This document shows positions 20,939 to 28,397 of a DNA stretch of 37,397 nt, one piece after another. The notes under the pieces were generated by a model. That model was not told where the DNA came from. It did no database searches and worked only from the letters and a program-made list of their open reading frames with translations. The stretch covers positions 1-37,397 of the forward strand of contig JABGXP010000006.1 in the NCBI GenBank assembly GCA_018675685.1, written 5' to 3'. Position 1 is the first letter of the stretch. Each line of letters opens with the position of its first letter. The stretch is from a bacterium. Lineage in GTDB: Bacteria > Patescibacteriota > Minisyncoccia > Moranbacterales > DUUL01. Both the position numbers and the translations under genes were made by a program.

Positions 20939-21060
20939 TGAAGCTAGAGAATAAGGTAAAGTAAAACCCCAAAAGGTTGTACATTAGTTCAGGAGATGAT
21001 TTTCTTGGCAGCTGTAAATTGGAGTAAATGAAAGTATCTTTAAACAATTTTGATTTTTTA

Positions 21061-21096
21061 GCAAGTACTAATCCGAGCATTAGTACTTGCTTTTTT
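21061..21096 (+). terminator. Intrinsic terminator
   Basis: GCAAGTACTAAT (21061-21072) pairs with ATTAGTACTTGC (21079-21090), then T6. The rest of 20939-21198 shows no gene. Confidence 0.85.
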
Positions 21097-21141
21097 GTTT
21101 AATTCGTGCTCTAATTAATGGTCATTTCGAAGGAAAGCACA

Positions 21142-21170
21142 TTGAAAATTTTTCATTAAAAAAGTAGTAA
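21142..21170 (+). promoter_or_regulatory. Possible promoter of the metalloprotease-like gene
   Basis: TTGAAA (21142-21147), a 17-nt spacer and TAGTAA (21165-21170); the -10 box is weak. Confidence 0.35.
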
Positions 21171-21198
21171 TAAGATAGCAATATCAAAGGAGGGAAGC

Positions 21199-21762
21199 AT
21201 GTTTAGTATGTGCAAAACAAAAGATTTATTAAGAATTATAGTGTTCTTTTTCTGCATTTTTGTAACGATGGAAATGAGCCTTGCCGATGAGAAGAGGACT
21301 AGTTGGAATATTCATAAAACTGCTCATTTCAAGGTATTTTTCAAATCCATTGATGATTTGAGAGTCTTTAATTCGAAGGTTATTTGTCGAAAAAACGTTG
21401 TTAAGGGCAACACGATCTCAGATGTTGTTAAAAATAAACTCGATTTAATTTTTGAAGAAGTGGAGAAAATTCTTGGGATGCACAATCCTCGGTTTGGAAA
21501 AACTTCTTTTAAGATCTTCTCTGATAAAAAATCTTTAGACAGGGAGTGTTTGAGAAAGCGACCAAAGCAAGAGCCTATGATAGCTTGGTATGAGCCTGGG
21601 GAAGACAGTGTTTATTGCCAAGTGGGTGATGTAAGTGTAGGAATGGTAGCTCATGAAATTGCACATAGTATCGTTGATAAATATCTTATGGTCCCTCCTC
21701 CAAGAGAAACTGCTGAAATTTTAGCAAGATATGTTGATCGGGAAATCACAAAAGGAATTTGA
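21199..21762 (+). CDS. Secreted zinc-metalloprotease-like protein with HExxH (187 aa)
   Basis: A signal peptide is clear: basic start (KTKDLLR), hydrophobic core (IIVFFFCIFVTMEMS) and a probable cut after SLA near residue 29. The mature part is small (about 155 aa). AHEIAHSIVD at 151-160 contains HEIAH (152-156), the zinc ligands and catalytic Glu of gluzincin-type proteases. Glu170 or Glu173 in PRETAEILARY may be the third ligand. Four Cys residues in the mature region could form disulfides. AAAGGAGG lies 7 nt before the ATG, one of the strongest ribosome sites here. Role outside the membrane: peptide or cell-wall protein cleavage (inference). It is a lone gene between terminators. Confidence 0.75.
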   Translation: MFSMCKTKDLLRIIVFFFCIFVTMEMSLADEKRTSWNIHKTAHFKVFFKSIDDLRVFNSKVICRKNVVKGNTISDVVKNKLDLIFEEVEKILGMHNPRFGKTSFKIFSDKKSLDRECLRKRPKQEPMIAWYEPGEDSVYCQVGDVSVGMVAHEIAHSIVDKYLMVPPPRETAEILARYVDREITKGI

Positions 21763-21784
21763 TAATGAAAAATGAAAAAAACAA

Positions 21785-21822
21785 AAAAATCGCTACTGTA
21801 GAAACTACGGTAGTGATTTTTC
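21785..21822 (+). terminator. Intrinsic terminator of the metalloprotease-like gene
   Basis: AAAAATCGCTACTGTAG (21785-21801) pairs with CTACGGTAGTGATTTTT (21805-21821) through two wobble pairs. Confidence 0.8.
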
Positions 21823-22017
21823 TTTATAAAAAGCCCTCAATGCAGGAAGATGTTTGAGTCCCTTGAAAATATTATCGGAAAAAATGTTTTTCCCTGTTAA
21901 TCCAGGTGGGTTTCAGTTTTGCATGCTTCCATTCTGAAGGCTTTACCTAAGTATATAACATCTAGTTATTTTTTGCCAATCTGTGATATTTTTTGCTAAA
22001 AAACATGCTTAATTGCT

Positions 22018-22046
22018 TTGGATTTGATGAAAAGAATAAATATGAT
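22018..22046 (+). promoter_or_regulatory. Promoter of the kinase/SAH-hydrolase unit
   Basis: TTGGAT (22018-22023), a 17-nt spacer and TATGAT (22041-22046). The stretch 21823-22017 shows no gene and no riboswitch I recognise. Confidence 0.6.
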
Positions 22047-22084
22047 AGACTGGAAAAGCGATTAAAAAATCAAATGGAAAATAA

Positions 22085-23104
22085 ATGGGAAAAAAAACTT
22101 CAAGAAGACATGACGTCATTGGAATCGGGAGTCCTCTTTTGGATATTGTGATGCAAGTTGATGAAGACACTTTATCGAAAATGAATCTCAAAAAAGGATC
22201 CATGAAGCTTATTTCAAAAGACGAGAGTTTGAGTATTGCGAAGGAAACGGCACAAATAAAAAAACGCGTTTCACCAGGAGGAAGTTCAGCTAACACTATC
22301 TCTGGAGCAAACGCCCTAGGAACGGAAACTGGCTTTATCGGAGCTGTTGGAGATGATGAATATGGGGAATTATACAAAAAACAAACAGAAGATGAGGGAG
22401 TTACTCCATTTCTTCACCATCAAGAAGAGTCCGTGACTGGGCATGCCTTCACTTTCATTACACCGGATGGTGAAAGAACATTTGCGACACATCTAGGTGC
22501 AGCCAATACACTTGAGAAAGAGCACATAAAAGAGGATCAAATTAAAGATGCAAAATTTTTTCATATAGAAGCATATCAACTTGAAGACCCGTTACTTTGT
22601 CGAGCACTTTTCCATGCAATTGCTATTGCAAAGGACGCTAAAACTAAAATCTCTCTAGATTTGTCAGACGCAGCATTAATCAATCGCAACAAAATTCTTT
22701 TCACTGATGTGATATGTGAGCATGTTGATGTGGTTTTTGCAAATGAAGATGAAGCAAGAGAATTCACAGGAAAAGACAATGAGGAAGCATTGGATTATAT
22801 TGCAAAAATGTGTGATGTGGCAGTCGTGAAGCTTGGTGAGAAAGGGAGTCTTATTAAGTCTGGTGAAGAAATTTGCAAAATCAGCCCATGCTCGGTGGAT
22901 ATTGAAAATACAAATGGAGCTGGTGATATGTACGCTGCTGGAATTTTGCATGGATTAGTGAAGGGGTTGAGTTTAAGGGAAGCAGGTGAACTTGCTAGCC
23001 ATGCATCTTCATTGGTTGTTGCAAGTCCCGGAGCAAGAATTCACGAGAAACATCTAGACTCAATTCAGAAACTAAAAAAAGAAAGTGTTAAAACGGGGCA
23101 CTAG
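22085..23104 (+). CDS. PfkB-family sugar/nucleoside kinase, probably adenosine kinase (339 aa)
   Basis: A ribokinase-fold kinase. Key pieces: VIGIGSPLLDIVMQV (11-25), the substrate-binding GGSSANT (65-71), GAVGDDEYG (86-94), and the C-terminal signature ENTNGAGDMYAAGI (274-287) with Asp281 as catalytic base in the anion hole. Length and the PGGSSANT motif match eukaryote-like adenosine kinases better than ribokinases or fructokinases. The gene directly precedes S-adenosylhomocysteine hydrolase (64 nt), which releases adenosine; a kinase turning adenosine to AMP would pull that reversible reaction forward. That context makes adenosine the likely substrate (inference); other nucleosides or sugars remain possible. 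Confidence 0.8.
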   Translation: MGKKTSRRHDVIGIGSPLLDIVMQVDEDTLSKMNLKKGSMKLISKDESLSIAKETAQIKKRVSPGGSSANTISGANALGTETGFIGAVGDDEYGELYKKQTEDEGVTPFLHHQEESVTGHAFTFITPDGERTFATHLGAANTLEKEHIKEDQIKDAKFFHIEAYQLEDPLLCRALFHAIAIAKDAKTKISLDLSDAALINRNKILFTDVICEHVDVVFANEDEAREFTGKDNEEALDYIAKMCDVAVVKLGEKGSLIKSGEEICKISPCSVDIENTNGAGDMYAAGILHGLVKGLSLREAGELASHASSLVVASPGARIHEKHLDSIQKLKKESVKTGH

Positions 23105-23167
23105 CTAGACGTCCAGTTAGTTAGTAGAAATAGGAAAAGATAATTAATAATAAAATTTAAAAATAAT

Positions 23168-24571
23168 ATGGAAGATTATAAGATTAAAGATATTTCATTA
23201 GCTGCTTATGGTCGCAAAGAAATTGAAATTGCAGAAAAAGAAATGCCTGGACTTATGGCGCTACGAGAAAAATACACCACAAAGAAACCTCTAAAGGGAA
23301 CAAGAATCGCAGGGAGTTTGCACATGACAATCCAAACAGCAGTTTTAATTGAAACCTTGGTTGAGTTAGGTGCAGATGTTCGCTGGGCATCTTGTAATAT
23401 TTTTTCAACTCAAGATCATGCTGCTGCAGCTATTGCAGAAAGTGGAGTCCCAGTTTTTGCATGGAAAGGTGAGACGCTAAAGGAATATTGGTGGTGTACA
23501 CAGCAAATTTTTGATTTTGAGGGGGGTAAGGGTCCGGAACTAATTGTTGATGATGGTTCGGATGCCACTCTCATGCTTCACAGAGGAGTTGAAATTGAAA
23601 AGAATCCAAGTTTATTGGAAGCTGATTTTTCCACAAAAGGTGAAGATGAACAGGAATTGATGAAGGCCTTGGCGATTAAATATGAGGAAAATAAAAATTA
23701 TTGGAGCGAGATTGCAAAAGAAGTCAAAGGTGTTTCAGAAGAAACAACCACAGGAGTTCATAGATTGTACCAAATGTTCAAAGAGAAAAAACTGCTTTTT
23801 CCAGCAATTAATGTGAATGATTCCGTGACTAAGAGTAAATTTGATAATCTATATGGATGCAGAGAATCTCTTGCAGATGGAATCAAACGAGGAACTGACG
23901 TAATGGTCGCAGGGAAGGTTGCTGTCGTTTGTGGATATGGGGATGTTGGAAAGGGCTGTGCGCAAAGCATGCGAGGATTTGGCGCAAGAGTGATTGTGAC
24001 TGAGATTGATCCGATTTGTGCGCTTCAAGCAGCGATGGAAGGCTTCGAAGTGAAAACACTTGAAGACTCTCTGGCAGAAGGGAATATCTATATAACAACC
24101 ACTGGGAACAAAGATATTATCAAAGTTTCACATATGGAGAAAATGAAAGATGAGGCGATTGTTTGCAACATCGGTCATTTTGATAATGAAATTGAAGTTG
24201 AGGCTTTGGAAAAATTTGAAGGAATAAAGGAGATTAACATCAAGCCACAAGTTGATAAATTTGTTTTTCCAGATGGTCATGCAATTGTACTTTTGTCACG
24301 AGGGAGACTTGTGAATCTTGGAAACGCGACAGGGCATCCGAGTTTTGTGATGAGCGCATCTTTTACAAATCAAGTTTTGGCACAAATCGATCTTTGGGAA
24401 AAAGACTATGCTGTGGGAGTATACACACTTTCGAAAGAACTTGATGAGGAAGTTGCAAGACTTCACCTTGGAAAACTGGGAGTTAGGCTAACTAAACTTA
24501 CAAAAGACCAAGCTGAATATATCAACGTGCCAGTTAGTGGGCCATATAAACCAGAGCATTACCGGTACTAG
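23168..24571 (+). CDS. ahcY: S-adenosylhomocysteine hydrolase (467 aa)
   Basis: It splits SAH, the inhibitory by-product of methyltransferases, into adenosine and homocysteine using bound NAD. Landmarks: [16 protein letters not shown] (49-64), [14 protein letters not shown] (75-88), [14 protein letters not shown] (217-230) with the catalytic Lys and Asp, and the NAD-binding [15 protein letters not shown] (256-270). The C-terminus ends in the canonical PYKPEHYRY, which reaches the neighbouring subunit of the tetramer. Most bacteria with reduced genomes use the MTAN/LuxS route or nothing, so a full-length hydrolase paired with an adenosine kinase is notable. It may serve the methyltransferases of the glycan cluster (FkbM and the 1050-aa protein). 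A clean terminator follows. Confidence 0.95.
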   Translation: MEDYKIKDISLAAYGRKEIEIAEKEMPGLMALREKYTTKKPLKGTRIAGSLHMTIQTAVLIETLVELGADVRWASCNIFSTQDHAAAAIAESGVPVFAWKGETLKEYWWCTQQIFDFEGGKGPELIVDDGSDATLMLHRGVEIEKNPSLLEADFSTKGEDEQELMKALAIKYEENKNYWSEIAKEVKGVSEETTTGVHRLYQMFKEKKLLFPAINVNDSVTKSKFDNLYGCRESLADGIKRGTDVMVAGKVAVVCGYGDVGKGCAQSMRGFGARVIVTEIDPICALQAAMEGFEVKTLEDSLAEGNIYITTTGNKDIIKVSHMEKMKDEAIVCNIGHFDNEIEVEALEKFEGIKEINIKPQVDKFVFPDGHAIVLLSRGRLVNLGNATGHPSFVMSASFTNQVLAQIDLWEKDYAVGVYTLSKELDEEVARLHLGKLGVRLTKLTKDQAEYINVPVSGPYKPEHYRY

Positions 24572-24582
24572 AAATCTTTACA

Positions 24583-24609
24583 AAAAAAGCCGTTCCAAGC
24601 GGCTTTTTT
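24583..24609 (+). terminator. Intrinsic terminator of the SAH-hydrolase unit
   Basis: AAAAAAGCCG (24583-24592) pairs with CGGCTTTTTT (24600-24609). Confidence 0.85.
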
Positions 24610-24611
24610 GA

Positions 24612-24640
24612 TTGACAACAAGAGTTTTTAATTGTATATT
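24612..24640 (+). promoter_or_regulatory. Promoter of the 254-aa membrane protein
   Basis: TTGACA (24612-24617), a 17-nt spacer and TATATT (24635-24640), immediately after the terminator. The in-frame TTG at 24612 is this -35 box, not a start codon. Confidence 0.75.
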
Positions 24641-24764
24641 AAAGAATCTTGTTGCTTTTTTGCGAAAAGACCAGTTCGTTGAAAAAATATTAATCAAAAA
24701 AATAAATCCAGTGATGCTGGAAAAAAATAACTCTAATAATTTATCTAAAGAGAGGAGGGGAAAA

Positions 24765-25529
24765 GTGAAGATTGTAAAGGAAATTCTATTAATTAGTTTT
24801 GTTGTAATTCTTTTTCTTTATGGATTTACTGCAAATGCAGTTTCAAAAGAAGGAGTTTTTGAGAGTGCTCGTTTGATTTTATCTAAAAATGATTTAACTT
24901 TTTTGTTTTTGACTGCTGGTGTTCTTTTGTGTATGGTAATCTATTTCTTTGTTTTTTGGCCATATCAACGGAAACGTCTCGCGTCACAAAAAAGTCGCAA
25001 GAATATTGAAAGCTTTAAATTGTATGCTAATGCGATTTTGAACGCTTTCACTGAGCTATTTCAGGGAGATGAAAAACTTATTGGAAAAATCAGGTTAGCT
25101 TGCATGAAGGAAAAGCTTTCAGAAAAAAGCGATAGAGAATTTCAAGCTTTGCGCTTGGTCGCTTGCCAGATATTAAATGGTTCCTGCAATGGGAATATCG
25201 AAAGGCTGAATAATTTTCGTTTAGGCGGAAATGACGCGAGCTCTTTGCGGTTAATGGAATTGGAATGGCTTTGTATGCTCAGCAATCTTCTTGGTACAAA
25301 AGCCTTGAGTTGGGATTTCGAGCGGTTGCAAGCCGTGATAGATTTCTTGTATAGCATTGACGAGGAATTCTTTGAAGCTGATTTGTGCGAAAAGATACAC
25401 GAGCTCACCCCTTCGATTGAAAATTGGCAACCGATTGATTTAAAAGCTTATAAAATTGAGAGCGAAGCTTTAGGAGTTCTCGATTATATGCTTAAAATAA
25501 AAGCAATTATTCGTCAATGCCAAATTTAA
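24765..25529 (+). CDS. Membrane protein with a helical cytoplasmic domain, unknown function (254 aa)
   Basis: I chose the GTG at 24765 because GAGGAGGGG lies 5 nt before it; an upstream ATG at 24714 has no ribosome site. A first hydrophobic helix (ILLISFVVILFLYGF, about 6-20) and a second (LTFLFLTAGVLLCMVIYFFVF, about 46-66) form a hairpin in the membrane. The remaining 185 residues are helical and charged, with aromatic and Leu-rich repeats (LFQGDEKLIGKIRLACM, LRLMELEWLCMLSNLLG). The arrangement recalls a helical-repeat domain for protein contacts. No family recognised. Its terminator is at 25591-25634. Confidence 0.65.
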   Translation: MKIVKEILLISFVVILFLYGFTANAVSKEGVFESARLILSKNDLTFLFLTAGVLLCMVIYFFVFWPYQRKRLASQKSRKNIESFKLYANAILNAFTELFQGDEKLIGKIRLACMKEKLSEKSDREFQALRLVACQILNGSCNGNIERLNNFRLGGNDASSLRLMELEWLCMLSNLLGTKALSWDFERLQAVIDFLYSIDEEFFEADLCEKIHELTPSIENWQPIDLKAYKIESEALGVLDYMLKIKAIIRQCQI

Positions 25530-25590
25530 CAGGAAGCTTGGAATGGAGTTCACGTTTTGATTAATATCCGAGGTAGGGCAAAAATATGCC

Positions 25591-25634
25591 AAAAAAACGT
25601 AGCACTGGACAAAGTCCCTTGTTACGTTTTTTTT
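25591..25634 (+). terminator. Intrinsic terminator
   Basis: AAAAAACGTA (25592-25601) pairs with TACGTTTTTT (25623-25632), with an inner GGAC/GTCC hairpin. Confidence 0.8.
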
Positions 25635-25646
25635 GTCTGTGAGATA

Positions 25647-25655
25647 TGTTATAAT
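25647..25655 (+). promoter_or_regulatory. Extended -10 promoter of the pilin-like gene
   Basis: TGT-TATAAT (TATAAT 25650-25655) without a clear -35 box. Confidence 0.5.
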
Positions 25656-25689
25656 GAATTTAGATTACAACTTAGAAATTTGATTTAAG

Positions 25690-25920
25690 ATGAAAATAAA
25701 AACAAACAATCAAGGATTCACTATTATCGCAATCGTCTTTGCTTTGATACTAACTCTTTTGATTATAATCCCTTTATATTTAGATCGAATAAGGTCAGCG
25801 CAAGAAACAAAAGAAAGAGCAAAAAAGCAAGTCGAGCAAGTAGAAATGCAAGTTGAAAAGCAAGTCAGGGACTTGGAGAGAAAAATGCAAGAAGATTTGG
25901 ATGCGCAAGTTGGGGAATAG
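25690..25920 (+). CDS. Pilin-like small membrane protein with a coiled-coil tail (76 aa)
   Basis: The N-terminus reads KIKTNNQGFTIIAIVFALIL: a short basic leader, Gly-Phe, then a hydrophobic helix, as in type IV prepilins cut by PilD after the Gly. The Glu5 that normally follows (F1, E5) is absent; position 5 is Ala. After the helix (about 9-30) comes RIRSAQETKERAKK and a regular heptad-like coiled coil (VEQVEMQVEKQV) to the end. There is no globular pilin domain. It may be a minor pseudopilin, a degenerate pilin, or a membrane tether that only resembles one. No other pilus gene lies in the window. Confidence 0.55.
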   Translation: MKIKTNNQGFTIIAIVFALILTLLIIIPLYLDRIRSAQETKERAKKQVEQVEMQVEKQVRDLERKMQEDLDAQVGE

Positions 25921-25940
25921 TCACGAGCCCAATTAATACT

Positions 25941-25973
25941 GTCTTTTGGAAATCTCCCCTGAAAGACTTTTTT
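25941..25973 (+). terminator. Intrinsic terminator of the pilin-like gene
   Basis: GTCTTT (25941-25946) pairs with AAAGAC (25962-25967), followed by T6. Confidence 0.55.
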
Positions 25974-26104
25974 GTTGTAAAACCCCTTTGTTTATTTGTG
26001 GATTGTTTGATAGGATATAACTACGATTAAACATTGAAACATCAAGACCTACAAGGTGATATTCGATAGCTTTTAAATAATAACATTGTAAGCAAATTTA
26101 GATT

Positions 26105-26275
26105 ATGCAAAAGAAAATATTTTTAATTTCAGCACTTTGTTTTTTTGCTGCCAACAATCTTCATTTTGTTGTTTCAAGTGCTTTTTTCCCGAAGCTCCTT
26201 GATATCATTGCAGTTGCAACATTGGGTTTTGGAATTTTTGTGATGTTAGTTGACAAGAGTGATAGCAGAAAATAG
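26105..26275 (+). CDS. Small two-helix membrane protein (56 aa)
   Basis: ATG 26105 to TAG 26273-26275. A first hydrophobic helix (IFLISALCFFAAN, about 5-17) and a second (LLDIIAVATLGFGIFVMLV, about 32-50), with a short polar linker and a charged end (DKSDSRK), form a likely membrane hairpin. No family recognised. No clear Shine-Dalgarno sequence; the nearest possible -10 words are near 26015-26025. The coding-like composition and clean membrane topology support it moderately. Confidence 0.5.
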   Translation: MQKKIFLISALCFFAANNLHFVVSSAFFPKLLDIIAVATLGFGIFVMLVDKSDSRK

Positions 26276-26328
26276 GATTCTATTTTATTTAAAAAGAGCA
26301 TAGATGGTCGATGGAATGGCGCAATATC

Positions 26329-26357
26329 TTGCTCAATTTTGTTTTATGTGTTATTAT
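26329..26357 (+). promoter_or_regulatory. Promoter of the 123-aa gene
   Basis: TTGCTC (26329-26334), a 17-nt spacer and TATTAT (26352-26357). Confidence 0.6.
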
Positions 26358-26425
26358 AAAAATAAATTAAATGTTTTTTGGTTCTTTTTATTAACGAGAG
26401 CATATTTTAAAAAAGGAGATTGGCT

Positions 26426-26797
26426 ATGGAAAATATCCAGGGAACGGAAATGTTGTCTTGGAAAGAAGTCCTTCTTGGTCTTGCAAAGTTACCATTCTTT
26501 TTAATGTTTGGGATAATCGATGAGTTGAGATTATACCTGCCTTTTAAAAAGGAAAGATATGATGCAGAGATCCTGGAAAAGAGTACTCATCAAAGAATAA
26601 TGCCTGATCTCAACAACGAGCCTTGCTATGCTTGTTCCGACTTTGAATTTACGGAGCATTATTTCAAAGTTCAAGTTGGAGATGAGGACACTGAAATAAT
26701 CGTTTCCAAGAGCGTGTTCAATGACAACATTGTGGGTGATAAGATCAAGGTTGATTTTTTCCACGGCCTTACTGGTTTGAAAGTAATTTCCATTTAG
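26426..26797 (+). CDS. Hypothetical small protein with one hydrophobic helix (123 aa)
   Basis: I chose the ATG at 26426 because AAGGAG lies 7 nt before it; a TTG at 26420 is in frame but poorer. A hydrophobic stretch (VLLGLAKLPFFLMFGII, about 15-31) probably lies in or on the membrane. The second half is beta-rich with an acidic bias and contains CYACSD, DTEIIVSKSVF and GDKIKVDFFHGLTGL, which looks like a small beta-barrel domain. No family recognised. It is a lone gene between its promoter and the terminator at 26829-26866. Confidence 0.6.
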   Translation: MENIQGTEMLSWKEVLLGLAKLPFFLMFGIIDELRLYLPFKKERYDAEILEKSTHQRIMPDLNNEPCYACSDFEFTEHYFKVQVGDEDTEIIVSKSVFNDNIVGDKIKVDFFHGLTGLKVISI

Positions 26798-26828
26798 GAT
26801 ATGGTGCTCTGATGATTGATTTGTTTTA

Positions 26829-26866
26829 AGGGTTGGTTTCACGTTGAAATCAACCCTCCTTTTTTT
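26829..26866 (+). terminator. Intrinsic terminator
   Basis: AGGGTTGGTTTC (26829-26840) pairs with GAAATCAACCCT (26846-26857), then CC and T7. Confidence 0.85.
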
Positions 26867-26874
26867 GTTTGGAA

Positions 26875-26903
26875 TTGCGGAAATACTCAAGATATCATAT
26901 AAT
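26875..26903 (+). promoter_or_regulatory. Promoter of the 104-aa gene and epimerase
   Basis: TTGCGG (26875-26880), a 17-nt spacer and consensus TATAAT (26898-26903). Confidence 0.7.
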
Positions 26904-26939
26904 TGAAACACAAAGAAAATAAGCAGTGAAAATAAAATT

Positions 26940-27254
26940 ATGATTTATCGACATGGATTCTTTTTCCTGAACAGTGACCTTCAGATTACATATGATATAA
27001 GTGGAAATGAATTGAGGATAGTAGGTGATGCGTACACTCTTTTATTGGTTCTTTGTCAGAAGAGGAAAGTTGAAATGGAAGAATTGAAAGAGTTGCTTGG
27101 GTTTAAGAAGGACTATAAGGGAGGGAAGATGAATGCTGATATCGAAGCAGTTAATCATGCGATTGGCAAGGAGGTTGTTATTATTGAGCAAATAGAAGGT
27201 GAGTTTGAAGAAAAAACAATAGTTTCTTTAAGGGGAGACATTGTGACGGAATAA
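26940..27254 (+). CDS. Small hypothetical protein, possibly winged-helix (104 aa)
   Basis: The order of elements suggests a winged helix: two N-terminal strands (FFFLNSDLQITYDIS, NELRIVG), then helices DAYTLLLVLCQKRK, EMEELKELLGF and IEAVNHAIGKE, and a closing beta hairpin (VVIIEQIEGE, TIVSLRG). This resembles the OmpR/PhoB effector fold, in which a four-strand platform precedes three helices and a wing. A DNA-binding regulator of the epimerase gene, which starts 12 nt further on, is possible (inference). The family is not recognised with certainty. It shares the promoter at 26875-26903. Confidence 0.55.
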   Translation: MIYRHGFFFLNSDLQITYDISGNELRIVGDAYTLLLVLCQKRKVEMEELKELLGFKKDYKGGKMNADIEAVNHAIGKEVVIIEQIEGEFEEKTIVSLRGDIVTE

Positions 27255-27266
27255 AGAATAAAATAT

Positions 27267-28223
27267 ATGCAGATGAAAGTTCTGATAACAGGAGGCGCTG
27301 GTTTTATTGGAAGCGCAGTTGCAAGGAAGTTAATTGATCGAGGAGATAAAGTTGTCATGATCGACAACTTTAATGATTATTATGATCCCAAGTTAAAAAG
27401 AGATAGAATTGCAACGATCTTAAAAGATTGTGAATATTCTTTGCACGAAGGTAATATTCAAGATCTGGAATTTTGCCAAGCAGTTTTTGCGAAAGAGAAA
27501 ATTGACAAGGTGATTCATCTAGCAGCGATGGCTGGTGTGCGAAGCTCGCTTGAAGACCCTTTGTTATATGAAGAGGTAAATGTGCGGGGAACAAACGTTT
27601 TACTTGAAATGGCCGTGAAATACAAAATCAAGAACTTTGTGTATGCCTCCTCATCGTCTGTCTATGGAAACAATAAGAAAGTGCCATTTTCAGAAGAAGA
27701 TAGAGTCGACACACCAATGTCGCCATATGCAGCCACAAAACGAGCAACAGAACTTATTGCTCACACTTACAGTCATATCCACGGACTAAAAACCACGGGA
27801 CTTCGATTTTTCACGGTCTATGGACCTTGGGGAAGACCGGATATGGCGCTGTTTTTGTTTACAGACAAGATCACAAAAGATGAGGAAATTAGTGTCTATA
27901 ATTTTGGAAAAATGAGCCGAAACTTCACCTATATTGATGATATCGTGTCTGGGACGATCACCACGCTTGATGCTGACTTGGAGTGCGAAATCATGAACAT
28001 TGGTGGTGACAAAGAAGAAACACTTTTGCGTTTTATCGAAGTGATTGAGGAAAATATCGGCAAAAAAGCAAAGAAAAATATGATGCCAATCCAACCAGGA
28101 GATGTGCCTTCAACGGTGGCAGATATTTCCAAATTGCGAGCATTGGGATGGGAACCAACAACCAGAATCGAAGAAGGGATCAAGAACTTCATTGATTGGT
28201 ATAAGGAGTATTATAAAAAATAA
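27267..28223 (+). CDS. NAD-dependent sugar-nucleotide epimerase, UDP-glucuronate 4-epimerase-like (318 aa)
   Basis: A short-chain dehydrogenase-fold epimerase acting on a nucleotide sugar. The NAD loop GGAGFIGS is at 9-16, the catalytic set is SSSSVYG near 128-134 and YAATK (Tyr-x3-Lys) near 151-155, and the substrate part RFFTVYGPWGRPDMAL points to the UDP-GlcA 4-epimerase branch, which makes UDP-galacturonate. DNFNDYYDPKLKRDR near the start is also typical of that branch. The ATG at 27273 is as likely as 27267. It is probably cotranscribed with the small gene before it and lies just upstream of the glycan-export operon, to which it can supply a uronic-acid donor. dTDP-glucose dehydratase is a less likely alternative. 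Confidence 0.85.
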   Translation: MQMKVLITGGAGFIGSAVARKLIDRGDKVVMIDNFNDYYDPKLKRDRIATILKDCEYSLHEGNIQDLEFCQAVFAKEKIDKVIHLAAMAGVRSSLEDPLLYEEVNVRGTNVLLEMAVKYKIKNFVYASSSSVYGNNKKVPFSEEDRVDTPMSPYAATKRATELIAHTYSHIHGLKTTGLRFFTVYGPWGRPDMALFLFTDKITKDEEISVYNFGKMSRNFTYIDDIVSGTITTLDADLECEIMNIGGDKEETLLRFIEVIEENIGKKAKKNMMPIQPGDVPSTVADISKLRALGWEPTTRIEEGIKNFIDWYKEYYKK

Positions 28224-28267
28224 ATATATGGAATCAAGATAAGATTCACGCATAGTTTATTTTGAGA

Positions 28268-28296
28268 TTGATAAAGAGATTGTGATAAGGTATTAT
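28268..28296 (+). promoter_or_regulatory. Promoter of the glycan-export operon
   Basis: TTGATA (28268-28273), a 17-nt spacer and TATTAT (28291-28296), about 100 nt before the first gene. Confidence 0.6.
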
Positions 28297-28397
28297 ATAT
28301 GCATAATGTGGTAGTATCAATACTGAATAAAGGATAAATTTCAAGTATTTCAATTGATATTGGTAGAAACATAAATTATGGAATATAAAAACAGTTA

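Noticed and set aside
21823-22084. SAM or SAH riboswitch before the adenosine-kinase/SAH-hydrolase unit
   Set aside because: No recognisable core or terminator-linked structure; only a sigma-70-type promoter near 22018-22046 is supported.
24612-24764. Longer start (TTG 24612) for the 254-aa membrane protein
   Set aside because: The TTG is the -35 box of its own promoter, and GTG 24765 has a strong Shine-Dalgarno sequence.
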